A stretch of 64,000 nt of DNA from Epsilonproteobacteria bacterium tcs-49 (GTDB lineage Bacteria; Campylobacterota; Campylobacteria; Campylobacterales; Sulfurovaceae): NCBI GenBank assembly GCA_002049495.1, contig LLYS01000006.1, positions 1-64,000 on the forward strand, written 5' to 3'. Under the pieces are notes generated by a model. The model was not told the origin of the DNA, made no database searches, and saw only the letters and a list, made by a program, of their open reading frames with translations. This document shows, one piece after another, positions 1 to 9,190 of this stretch. Positions within the stretch are counted from its first letter, which is position 1. Each line of letters starts with the position of its first letter. The position numbers and the translations under genes were made by a program.

Positions 1-120
1 ATGGGCAAATACACAAAGCCCTACGGGAGGGCAAGGAAAAGGCAATCTTTATAAAAGTATAACTTTCGAATTAGCTACGGCTAGTCCTTCAAGTTATATT
101 TTTTAAATCTTACCTTTTCT

Positions 121-573
121 TTGCCCTCTATGTCTAACCTATGGTTTTGCAAAAAGTCTAAAGAAAAAAAGGATGTAATGATGGAAGTTTTAGGGTTTAT
201 TTTGATGACCGTTGTTATTTTGGGGTTAATCGCTTTCAATACGGCTATGATGGATAAAATCGATGCATATACAATAAAAACATTCGGCTATAAATACTTT
301 AGTTTTCAAAATTTTGTCTATGGTGGGTTTGGATGGCTTCTTCTTGTGTGTGGTTTCTTTTGGAAGCTAGACGAAGGCGGTCTGAACGCTTTGGTTTTGA
401 TGGCTACAGGCGGGTTTTTTATCTTGACGCAATTTATAAATAATGTGAGAAAAACCTCATTTTTAACGGCACTGCTTTTACTGCCGTACCAATCGTTAGT
501 CTATGCCCTTGGATCGTTTATGTCTATTTTAGCGGTGCTGCTTTTGTTGAGTTTTGTCACTGATAAAGAGTAG
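121..573 (+). CDS. small membrane protein (real start perhaps ~178)
   Basis: Hydrophobic multi-TM ORF; ATGATGG near 178 preceded by AAAGGA. Confidence 0.55.
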   Translation: MPSMSNLWFCKKSKEKKDVMMEVLGFILMTVVILGLIAFNTAMMDKIDAYTIKTFGYKYFSFQNFVYGGFGWLLLVCGFFWKLDEGGLNALVLMATGGFFILTQFINNVRKTSFLTALLLLPYQSLVYALGSFMSILAVLLLLSFVTDKE

Positions 574-690
574 TCTACACATATCAACAACAAACGCAAT
601 ATAACCCCTAACGCCACCTTGTGCAGTGGTCCACGGGGAAAGCTATTGCAGCCAATTTCGGTATAAAGTAAGCATTCATGCGTGCTTGCT

Positions 691-2007
691 TTAAATATCA
701 ATTTTGCTTTGCTGTTGGTATTCAACTGATCGAGCAGCTGCACTCTTTGCTCCTGCCGCTTGCTGGAGAACCGAAGCCGCAGCAGGGCTTACGCTGGTGG
801 ATTGGGGCAGCCCCACGCCGGACATCAATGCCGCATCTACGGAGAAACCAATCGCCGTCCCGACAACGGGCAGACTTCTCATAGCCTGTTTTCCGAAACC
901 TCCCTCAAAGAAACTTCCCACAGAATCCATCATGCCGTAAAGCTTACTGTCAAGCCAGCTATTGCCGCCCCCGACCGAATCTGCTATAATATCATTATGA
1001 CCTGCGGCATTGCCGTAGGAAGATAAACTATTTGAAGGAGTGTCCATGTCACCTGAAGCACTTGGAGAAGTGGTTAGTTGGGTCGTATTTTTTGCGCTGT
1101 TTGTGCCATCAGTTTGGCTTGCGTGGCGAGTAGGGTCAGCAGCGGGGGAAGATTGACCTCCGTTTTTGCGTTTTACATAAGCAGCTCCAGCCGCAATTAA
1201 ACTTGCTCCTCCTATCGCTTCTCCATATCTATCCCAGCCCTCAATAAGTCCGTCAGCAATATGTTGAGCCTGCTCAGGGCTAGCTCCCGCCCATCGTGCA
1301 AAGCTTTCAACCATACTATGCACATCATCTCTATTTTGCCCATTAAATTTGGTGCCAGCATTAAAGTTTCTCACATTTTTATTATAGTCCTCCTTGCTGC
1401 CTGTCTGCAACGTATCCATTGCGTTTGCTTGCACTACAGCATCCTCTCCTAATGCACCTGAAAAAACCATTCCTCCAGCTGCTAAAGCGTTATGGCTATT
1501 CATATTATTAGCTTGCAAAAATGATTTACCCTTAATCCAATTATCTGCTATAACATTGTTTTTCTCATCAATAAGACCTGCTGACATTAAGTCTTTTTTT
1601 ACATCATCCCACTTCCCGCTGTTAATCGCGTGACTTTTGACTTTATCTAAATAACTTTGTAGTTTTTCCGGATTTCCTATCGCATATTCTAAGCCTTCAA
1701 TATTACCAAGAGATTGAGCCGCTTTTATTGCTGCACTTGTCTTCTGAAAGCCATCATAACCACCCTCGTAATTTTTATTAAAGTAATCCACCGTTGCCAT
1801 ATCTGACTTTACCTTACCGCTAGTAAGATCTTTTGCAAGACTTTTCAATCCTTCGACCACCTCTTTATTTGCATCGCTCATACCTTCAAAAAGTCTATTA
1901 AGCGGATCCGCATCCATACCCGCATGGTCTGAACTCTTTTCCGTACTTGCTTTTTGCCAGCGCCTCGGCGGTATCACGGCTTTGGAAGCTTGCCGCAAGC
2001 TGCGCAA
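691..2007 (-). pseudogene. remnant of a large conjugation-associated (TraG C-terminus-like) protein
   Basis: Ala/Gly/Ser-rich ORF whose 5' end runs into a degenerate CRISPR repeat. Another frame reads AQLAASFQSRDTAEALAKSKYGKEF..., then stops, so the 5' part is frameshifted. A homologous remnant lies at 48.26-48.70 kb. Confidence 0.4.
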
Positions 2008-2160
2008 CCCCTTAAAATCGGGTCAAACTGTAATCTTAATCGTTACGAAAGTACATTGAGCCGGGCCCAACGTTTCAATCCCCTTAAAATCGGGTCAATG
2101 TGTAAATACTCCATCAAGACATTGTGTTTCAATCCCCTTAAAATCGGGTCAATGTGTAAC
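2002..2160 (-). CRISPR. mini CRISPR array 1 (3 repeats, first degenerate), ~35-bp repeat GTTTCAATCCCCTTAAAATCGGGTCAATGTGTAA
   Basis: Repeats at ~2002-2034 (degenerate), 2072-2106, 2126-2160. The reverse complement ends in ATTGAAAC, so transcription is likely on the minus strand with the leader at ~2160-2350. Confidence 0.85.
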
Positions 2161-2368
2161 GGCACCTTCAGCCCAGTTTTTGGGGGTTTGCTATTCTTAA
2201 ACAAAGCTTTAAAGTTGATTTTCAGCTTTATTTAAAGATAATTGCTCCAAAAACAGGGCTTTGCGAAGGTCCGCTCAAGAAAAGTAAACTTAAGTGAAAC
2301 TTTAAAATCAGAACAGTTTCAAGTAAAAGAGCATCTGTTTTTATTTTACCCTATAAAAGCTTAACGTT

Positions 2369-2635
2369 TCAAGTGATGATAAAAGGATCACGCAGATCCG
2401 TAGCGCACCCCGCGCGGTAGCCGTGGTTTTTGATCCTGTAGATGCGCAGGTCGTCGCATGTCGCATCGATGAGCTCGCGCAGCCTGGCAGTGAGGGCATC
2501 AAGTTCGCGTTTTGTCGGGCTTTGGAGTAAAAACACCGAGTACTGCACCCGAAAGGCGCGTGTGGTGAGGTATTTTGCCGTTTTTGCCAGGCGTTTGGGG
2601 TCGGTGATGTCGTAAAGAATCAGATAATCACTCAT
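2369..2635 (-). CDS. cas2: CRISPR-associated endonuclease Cas2
   Basis: MSDYLILYDITDPKRLAKTAKYL...RVQYSVFLL, typical Cas2. Confidence 0.9.
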   Translation of the reverse strand: MSDYLILYDITDPKRLAKTAKYLTTRAFRVQYSVFLLQSPTKRELDALTARLRELIDATCDDLRIYRIKNHGYRAGCATDLRDPFIIT

Positions 2636-2943
2636 ACTCTTTTGCTCCGTTTGTATTTGGCTACCACATTGCCGTTCCCGTCGATAAAACGGATCTTCAC
2701 ATAGCGCGATATGGCGTAGAGTTCGCTGATGGGCAGATCGATGCTTTTGTTGATAAAAAGCCGCTTTATATGCCAGGTGCCGTATATCTGTGTCGCCGCG
2801 CCGTCGCTGACGTGCAGATGGGTTTCGTGCAGTTTTACTCCGATGTCGCTTCGTCTGAGGATAAGATCTCTTTTTTCAACTGCGCTATCTGATTGTTTGC
2901 CGTTTTGTTCAAGCCGTCCATGAAGGGTTTGAGTCGTTTCCAT
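2632..2943 (-). CDS. small protein resembling the N-terminal beta-domain of Cas1 (start uncertain)
   Basis: YGTWHIKRLFINKSIDLPISELYAISRYVKIRFIDGNGNVVAKY resembles the Cas1 N-domain pattern; lies between cas1 and cas2 with overlapping ends. Confidence 0.5.
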   Translation of the reverse strand: METTQTLHGRLEQNGKQSDSAVEKRDLILRRSDIGVKLHETHLHVSDGAATQIYGTWHIKRLFINKSIDLPISELYAISRYVKIRFIDGNGNVVAKYKRSKRV

Positions 2944-3722
2944 AGTTCTCTCCTGCTGTTGTATTTGAGGTAAACGCCGCGTTTGAGCGAAAAGTCCTGC
3001 ATCCCCAGCCGCCGCTGCAAGAACTCCTCCGCGACAAAACCGTTGATCTGCGCGCGCAGCGGCTCCATCAGGTCACTTGCTAGGGCGAAGTGGTCGCGAA
3101 AGGGGGTGTGCAGATAGCTGATACCCGGGTCAAAGCCGCGCATATAAAGCTTGGCCGCAAGGGAGTGGTAACAGATCGTGTAGACAAAGCTCAGCAGCGC
3201 GTTGACGGGGTCCTGCGGCGGGTTTTTGCTGCGGTAGCCTCTGGTAAGTTTGCGCTCAAACAGCCCAAAATAGCGGCTGAAGTAGCGTTTGGCAAAGTGG
3301 CCCTCTATGCCCAGTATCTCCTGCGTACTCTTTGCCAGAGCCAAAGCGCTCAAATCTTCCGTGGTGTCTATGACGATACCGTGGGTTTCCAGCTGTGCGG
3401 CGTGGCTGCGAAATTTTTCTTTGAGCAGCAGCTTCGCAAGGGGTACCGATCGCTGTGTCGCTTTGTACTGGGCGATCTTGAGATCGCTGTTTTTTGCCCG
3501 CGCGGGCAGGGTCAGCGCCATCTGCCTGCCGTCTTTGGAAAGATAGAGCAGGGGGATCTCCCGCCGTGTCAGCTCAAGGACCGTTTTGGGCTCCAGGGAG
3601 ACACTTTGGGTGATGATGAGCATATCCACAAGCCGCAGGGGGATGGTTTGAGTCCGGGTGTGGAGGCGCTCTGATTTTGTCGTGACGCTTTCTTGGGATT
3701 TGTCGATGATGATCGTGTTCAT
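2835..3722 (-). CDS. cas1: CRISPR-associated endonuclease Cas1
   Basis: 295 aa; NPPQDPVNALLSFVYTICYHSLAAKLYMRGFDPGISYLHTPFRDHFALASDLMEPLR. Confidence 0.9.
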   Translation of the reverse strand: MNTIIIDKSQESVTTKSERLHTRTQTIPLRLVDMLIITQSVSLEPKTVLELTRREIPLLYLSKDGRQMALTLPARAKNSDLKIAQYKATQRSVPLAKLLLKEKFRSHAAQLETHGIVIDTTEDLSALALAKSTQEILGIEGHFAKRYFSRYFGLFERKLTRGYRSKNPPQDPVNALLSFVYTICYHSLAAKLYMRGFDPGISYLHTPFRDHFALASDLMEPLRAQINGFVAEEFLQRRLGMQDFSLKRGVYLKYNSRRELWKRLKPFMDGLNKTANNQIAQLKKEILSSDEATSE

Positions 3723-3991
3723 ATGATGATCGCTCCTTTGTCATAGACCGCTTCGACGGCGCAGCCGAGGTTGATCGGTTCGGGATCGACCTCTACGAGG
3801 TGCAGCCTGTCGTGCTTCGTATCCATCTTTTTTGTTATCGCCTGTAGCAGCTTTGGGACCTCTTCGGGGCCAAGCAGTGTTTGCAAAGCCGATTTCTGTC
3901 CGCCCAGCGCCAGCGGATAAGCCAGTTTCCTGACACGGTAGAGGCGCTTTGGACTTTTGACGTCGTAGCACAGCAGATAGTGTTTGCGCAT
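3719..3991 (-). CDS. cas2: second Cas2-like protein
   Basis: MRKHYLLCYDVKSPKRLYRVRKLAYPLALGGQKSALQTLL..., Cas2-like fold; overlaps cas1 start. Confidence 0.75.
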   Translation of the reverse strand: MRKHYLLCYDVKSPKRLYRVRKLAYPLALGGQKSALQTLLGPEEVPKLLQAITKKMDTKHDRLHLVEVDPEPINLGCAVEAVYDKGAIII

Positions 3992-4123
3992 ATGACCTCC
4001 TTTGATGCCACATTGTAAAGGAGTTTAGCGACAGATAGTGACGTTTATCGATAAAATGATCAGATATTCTAAAACTTAAAAAAACTCTGCTACAATTTTG
4101 TAATCAATTTTTGAAAGATTACT

Positions 4124-4957
4124 ATGGAATACGTACATTTATCGGTTTTGGCAAAGATGCAGGAAGCGCCTCCCTTTTTCATCGGATCACAGCTTAGAGG
4201 CGGGTTTGGTCACGCTTTGAAAAAGACGGTTTGCATCAACCCCTCCTTTCACTGCGAAGGGTGTTTTGCGGCAAGGGAGTGTCTGTATTATGATTTTTAC
4301 GAGAAAAAAGGGGCGTTTCACGACTATCGCTTTGATTTTCAGCTTGGCTTTAGCTACTACGAATTTTCTCTCTATCTTTTCAAAGAAGCGACGCGCAAGC
4401 TGCCCTACGTACTCAGCGCTTTGCACAGGCTGCTGACGCAGCAGGGGCTGGGGCCAAAAAGAGAGTGCGCTGCTGACGCCCGGTACTTTATCAACGGAGA
4501 GAGTGTCTACAAAGGAGGAGAGTTCACACTGCCCCGTGAGTATATACAAACTTTTAAAAACGACACATACTGTCCAGAGGTTACGCTACGATTGCATACG
4601 CCGCTGCGCATCAAGAAGCAAAACCGATACGCGCGTCCACAGCAGCTTGAGGCCAAAGATATTTTGCTTTCAATACAAAAGCGCGCGGCGCAGCTGGGCG
4701 GATGGGAGCCTGCGCGGCTGGATCTGGACTTTGAGACGGTGCACAAACAGCTGGAGCATACCCGCTTGATGCGCTACTCCAACCGCCAGAAAACGGCCAT
4801 GAAGTTTGACGGAGTGACCGGGCAGATGCGCCTGCGCGGGCTGGATAGGACCAACTATGAGTTGCTGCGCCTTGGCGAGCTTATCGGTGCGGGCAAAAGC
4901 ACCGTTTTCGGGCTGGGGAAGATAGAGATTGAACACAATAGCGAGGAGGTGAGATGA
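4124..4957 (+). CDS. cas6: CRISPR repeat endoribonuclease Cas6
   Basis: RAMP-type C-terminus (GAGKSTVFGLGKIEIE), Cys-rich CEGCFAARECLYY motif, first gene of the plus-strand operon. Confidence 0.8.
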   Translation: MEYVHLSVLAKMQEAPPFFIGSQLRGGFGHALKKTVCINPSFHCEGCFAARECLYYDFYEKKGAFHDYRFDFQLGFSYYEFSLYLFKEATRKLPYVLSALHRLLTQQGLGPKRECAADARYFINGESVYKGGEFTLPREYIQTFKNDTYCPEVTLRLHTPLRIKKQNRYARPQQLEAKDILLSIQKRAAQLGGWEPARLDLDFETVHKQLEHTRLMRYSNRQKTAMKFDGVTGQMRLRGLDRTNYELLRLGELIGAGKSTVFGLGKIEIEHNSEEVR

Positions 4958-6387
4958 GCAGGTATCTATATGGTGCGAGTGTGCAGGGAATTCAGGAGTT
5001 TATATTTAAAACCAACTCTTTGCAAGAGATTGTAGGAGCCAGTGAGATAGTTAAAAGTGTAGCAGGTGAGTTTGATAAGATGGCAAAGCTTAAGGAGCGT
5101 GATATTTGGCTCAATGCAGCGGGAAACATAAAAGCCGTCTTCAGCGATGAACAAACACTGCGAAACGTTGTCAGGGAGTTTCCCAAGCAGATCATGCAAA
5201 CGGGCTACGGTATCACCGTCAGCCAGGCGGTCGTGGATATGCGCAAGCCTGAGTACAATACGCAGGCTAAAGCGATAAAAGAGCTTGAAAGAAAACTCAA
5301 AATCCAAAGAAACAGACCCTCTATCCCTCTTGATACAAGCATCAATATCCTCAAACTCAACCCAAAAACGGCAAGAGCTATCTGGAGTGAATCAAACGAG
5401 GGGTTAGATATTGCAACACAGCAAAAAAGAGATGCGTATGCAACGTGGTTTAAGCAGCAGCGTATGAGTGAGAAGGATTTTGAAAAGTCAAAAGAGATGG
5501 CTTTTATTTCAAACGGCAAAAGAAAGATAGCCGTTATTCACGCTGACGGTAACGGACTTGGGCAGCTGATACCAAAAATAAATGATATACCAAAGTTTTC
5601 AAAAGGGCTTGAAGATGCTACAGACGCTGCATTTAAAAGAGCAAAAAAGTGTGTAGCAGACAGTAAAATACGAAAGGTGATTCTTGGCGGTGATGATATG
5701 ACCGTCATTTGCGATGCCAACTACGCGCTGGAGTTTACGCAAACTTTTTTAGCAGAATTTGAAGAACAGACTGCAAATATCAAACAGTTAAAAGATGCAG
5801 GAGTCAACAAGCTCACCGCCTGTGCGGGGATAGCGTATGCCAATGAAAAGTACCCCTTTCACTACGCTATCTCTTTGGCTGAAGCACTGTGCAGTGTGAC
5901 AAAAAAGCACGCCAAAAAAGTTGATGCAAACCTTGCACCATCCAGTTTGATGTTTCACAACATCCAAAGCAGCAACTTCCAAAGCTGGGATAAGTTTGTG
6001 CAAGATGAACTTACTATCCAAAATGACAGTAAAACGCTGCGGTGTGATTTCGGTCCCTACTATTTAGATCAAGAAAAGCAGCCAAAGATCAAAGATTTTC
6101 TCAACACCGTTGAAGCCTATAGATGCGAAGGCAGTCCTATAAGCCGCCTAAGAGAGTGGATAAGGGAGTTGCACAAAAGCCAAACCTATGCCAACAATCT
6201 GCTTGATAGGATCAATGAGATGGCATCACAAAACAGCAAGTGGAAAAGCTGCGCGATGGAGTTAAATCTTTCACAGCTGTATGAAGGGTTGACCAATCAA
6301 AAGCTTGTAACATCAAAAGACAAAGTAGAAAAAACCCCTTGCAAATCCTATCCGTTACGGAGGCCAAATGATGACACTGAAGTATAG
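4954..6387 (+). CDS. cas10: Cas10 (Csm1/Cmr2-like), no HD domain, GGDD intact
   Basis: KVILGGDDMTVICDANYALEFTQTFLAEFEE; 477 aa beginning directly at the first palm-like segment. Confidence 0.9.
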   Translation: MSRYLYGASVQGIQEFIFKTNSLQEIVGASEIVKSVAGEFDKMAKLKERDIWLNAAGNIKAVFSDEQTLRNVVREFPKQIMQTGYGITVSQAVVDMRKPEYNTQAKAIKELERKLKIQRNRPSIPLDTSINILKLNPKTARAIWSESNEGLDIATQQKRDAYATWFKQQRMSEKDFEKSKEMAFISNGKRKIAVIHADGNGLGQLIPKINDIPKFSKGLEDATDAAFKRAKKCVADSKIRKVILGGDDMTVICDANYALEFTQTFLAEFEEQTANIKQLKDAGVNKLTACAGIAYANEKYPFHYAISLAEALCSVTKKHAKKVDANLAPSSLMFHNIQSSNFQSWDKFVQDELTIQNDSKTLRCDFGPYYLDQEKQPKIKDFLNTVEAYRCEGSPISRLREWIRELHKSQTYANNLLDRINEMASQNSKWKSCAMELNLSQLYEGLTNQKLVTSKDKVEKTPCKSYPLRRPNDDTEV

Positions 6388-6895
6388 ATTAGAGTTTTTT
6401 GATTACTGGCATATCAGCAGCGGGCTTAGCGCGGGAGCGAAGCTTGACAGTACGGTTGTCAAAGACAGTGAGGGGCTGCCCTATGTGGCCGGAAAGATTA
6501 TAAAGGGGCTGAGCCGAGAGATGGCGGAGCTTTTAGCAAAGCCGGAATTTGTAGAGAAATGTTTTGGCAGCGGGGGAGAAAAGATGGGAGAATGCTACTT
6601 TTCAAACGCTGTTATAAGTGAGAGTACCGCAAAGCAGATTGTAGAAAACAAGTTGCAAGACAACCTTTACGATGTCATCGCTTCAACGCAGATAGGAGCA
6701 AACGGAATTGCCGTAGATAACAGTCTGCGGGAGATAGAGGTGGTAGTTCCACTGACGCTTGAAGGTACTGTAGAAGATGTCCCGCAACACTATAGAGACA
6801 ATATGCTGCGATCTTTAAAGATGATAAAACGGATGGGGCTTAATCGAAACAGAGGTCTTGGCAGATGCGCATTTAGCGTAGAGGAGGCAAAATGA
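6368..6895 (+). CDS. RAMP (Cas7/Csm3-like)
   Basis: YRLEFFDYWHISSGLSAGAKLDSTVVKDSEGLPYVAGKIIKGLSRE...NRNRGLGRCAFSVEE. Confidence 0.8.
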   Translation: MMTLKYRLEFFDYWHISSGLSAGAKLDSTVVKDSEGLPYVAGKIIKGLSREMAELLAKPEFVEKCFGSGGEKMGECYFSNAVISESTAKQIVENKLQDNLYDVIASTQIGANGIAVDNSLREIEVVVPLTLEGTVEDVPQHYRDNMLRSLKMIKRMGLNRNRGLGRCAFSVEEAK

Positions 6896-7608
6896 GAGAG
6901 TTGGTTTTTCAAGTGGAGTTTAAAAGCGATGTTGTTTTGCCCGCTACTTCAAACACCGAGGGCAGAATCGAGCAGTTGGATTTTATAGCCGGATCAAACT
7001 TTTTAGGGATGGCCGCAAGAGAGTATTCTGAATTTAAAAATCCTTTTGATATGTTTCACAGCGGCAGGGTTCGATTTGGCGATGCGCACTTGCTGAAAAA
7101 CGGCAAAATGACGTATAAGATGCCCCTTTCCATCTTTAAAGAAAAAAACGACGAACATATAACAGTCAATCAGATAACAGATTCTATCGATAGCCTAAAG
7201 CAAGCAAAACAGCTAAGAGAAGGCTACATCACCAAAGATAGGCAAAAAGTGTTTGCAGAGTATGTGTACTCTCAAAAATCAGCACATGATAAAAAGCACA
7301 GACGAAGCAAAGAAAGCGGAATGTATGGCTACAATGCTCTCAAAAAAGGCAGCACCTGGCAGTTTGCGGTCAAGCTTGATGAAGGTATCGGCAAAGAGGA
7401 TGAAGCGCTGCTTGTCAAAACGCTTGAATCAAGCAATCGGCTGGGAAAGTCCAGATCGGCCGAGTACGGCAAGGTTGCGATAAAATATCTACCTGATGCA
7501 AAAAAAGATGATATTGCAAGCTTAGATAAAAACGATGATGAGGTTGTGCTCTATTGCAACAGCCGTTTGGCCCTTGTGGATGAAAACGGTAATCCTACGT
7601 ATATGTAA
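6892..7608 (+). pseudogene. csx10: 5' part of a csx10-like RAMP gene, interrupted by prophage
   Basis: RAMP-like ORF ending inside the prophage left end (TSD GTATA at 7599-7603); the 3' part resumes in frame at 39730. Confidence 0.8.
7599..7603. repeat. target site duplication GTATA, left copy
   Basis: cctac-GTATA-[TGTAAGGGGG...; second copy at 39725. Confidence 0.85.
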
Positions 7609-7989
7609 GGGGGTATAAGAAATGAAAGAGCTAGAATCTCAAAAGGCTCATCATTTAAAGCCCTTGTTTTAGGCGTTTGTTGTAGGTTGGACTTTCATTT
7701 TATCTGCGAAATTTTAGGATGATTTTTTCCTACCACTCCCAAAAGCGATTAATTTACTCAAAAAGCGACTCAAAAGCGATATGTTTAACCATCTACTAAA
7801 AAGCATTTAAACGCCCTATAAAGCTAATTTAAACGCTATTAAATGATATAGGCTTTAGGCACTCCCAAAAAATATCCCGTTTTAAAATTGAGGTTTATTT
7901 GAAGTTGTAAAATATATACTAAGACACATTTTTTTTAAACTAAGACACATTTAAAAAAAAGAAAGACACACAAGAGAAAGACACATTTT

Positions 7990-8715
7990 TCAATAGAGCT
8001 TAATCTTGCTTCTTACTACTCCTAGAATGTTGCACATTTGGAGCTTCTCATCTGTGTCTAGTTCTATGGGTCTGTAGTTTTCGTTTTCGCTTTCTAATAT
8101 AATGTATGGAGAGAGCGGCATTTTACTTAATCTTTTTACATAGAGTTCTCCATCTATGTTGGCGATCACTGTGTCGCCGTTTCTCGCCTCAGAGTCTCTC
8201 TCTACTATGATGTACTCTCCATCTTTTATGGATGGGAGCATGGAGTCGCCTACCACTCTTATAATGTCAAGCTTTTCAAACCTTTTTATATTTAGGATGT
8301 TTTCAAGAAAGCTTTTGTCAAACTCTAACACTGCTGGCTGGTTTTCATAGGCGTGGTTTCCATATCCAGCTGATGCAAAGATATCATCATAGAAGTTTAA
8401 TTTAATCAGCCTATTGTCTTGGTCTTCTTTTTTCCATGGAGCTTCAGTGATAGTATGTTCACTTGTTAGCTTCATTTTACTTCCAAGCTCTCCAATTTTT
8501 GGAATTTTTGTAGTATTTTCAAACAATTCTCTCATTTCAAAATCACAAACGGCAGAAATTCGCCTTATTACTTTTAATTTAGGATCACTCTCATCTGCTT
8601 CATAGCTTCTAAGCGTACGAACGCTTATATCAACGGCTTTTGCAAGCTCGTCTTGACTCATATTTGCTTGCTTTCTAGCATTTTTTATCCACTCTCCATC
8701 TGTTATATGAGGCAT
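7990..8715 (-). CDS. prophage repressor, HTH_XRE plus LexA-like S24 domain
   Basis: N-terminal HTH (MSQDELAKAVDISVRTLRSYE); C-terminal VVGDSMLPSIKDGEYIIVERDSEARNGDTVIA. Confidence 0.85.
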   Translation of the reverse strand: MPHITDGEWIKNARKQANMSQDELAKAVDISVRTLRSYEADESDPKLKVIRRISAVCDFEMRELFENTTKIPKIGELGSKMKLTSEHTITEAPWKKEDQDNRLIKLNFYDDIFASAGYGNHAYENQPAVLEFDKSFLENILNIKRFEKLDIIRVVGDSMLPSIKDGEYIIVERDSEARNGDTVIANIDGELYVKRLSKMPLSPYIILESENENYRPIELDTDEKLQMCNILGVVRSKIKLY

Positions 8716-8752
8716 TTTTTCTCCTTTTTAATGAAAATTTTCGCAGTTTCAC

Positions 8753-8780
8753 TTGACAAGAGGCAATTTTTGCATATAAT
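8753..8780 (+). promoter_or_regulatory. putative early promoter (TTGACA-16-TATAAT)
   Basis: Exact -35/-10 consensus hexamers between divergent repressor and early genes. Confidence 0.6.
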
Positions 8781-8950
8781 TACTTCAACATTTGATGACA
8801 TTGTATCGTAAAACGAGACAAAATGCACTAGGTGTTGAGTTTTTTTACAATTTGCGATGTACCGAAAGGTTTAAAACTGCGACCTGCATCGCCATTTTGA
8901 GAGGTTTTTTGTGTGGATAAAACACAGAAACAATGAAAGGATAAAAAGCG

Positions 8951-9181
8951 ATGACTGAGATGAAAAAATACTTTATAGACAACTGTATTAGCTTCGCTGC
9001 TTTTGCTAGAAAGCACGGGCTTGAAAAATCTACTTTGTCACGAGTGGTTAACGGCGAGATCAACTGCGAGAGACGAGGCGGAAATACAGAGAAAGTTGCA
9101 AAGGTGTTTTGGGAACTGGGTATCTGGGTAGGCGAAAAGCCCAAAGTACTCCAAAAAGCAGAAAAAGAAACAGACAAATAA
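8951..9181 (+). CDS. Ner-like/HTH DNA-binding protein
   Basis: SFAAFARKHGLEKSTLSRVVNGE; position between repressor and transposase. Confidence 0.6.
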   Translation: MTEMKKYFIDNCISFAAFARKHGLEKSTLSRVVNGEINCERRGGNTEKVAKVFWELGIWVGEKPKVLQKAEKETDK

Positions 9182-9190
9182 GGAGCTGCC

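Noticed and set aside
1954-2235. ORF of 93 aa across array 1 (repeated FNPLKIGSMC)
   Set aside because: It is a translation of the CRISPR repeats, not a gene.
3090-3674. 194-aa plus-strand ORF antisense to cas1
   Set aside because: Shadow frame of the clear Cas1 gene.
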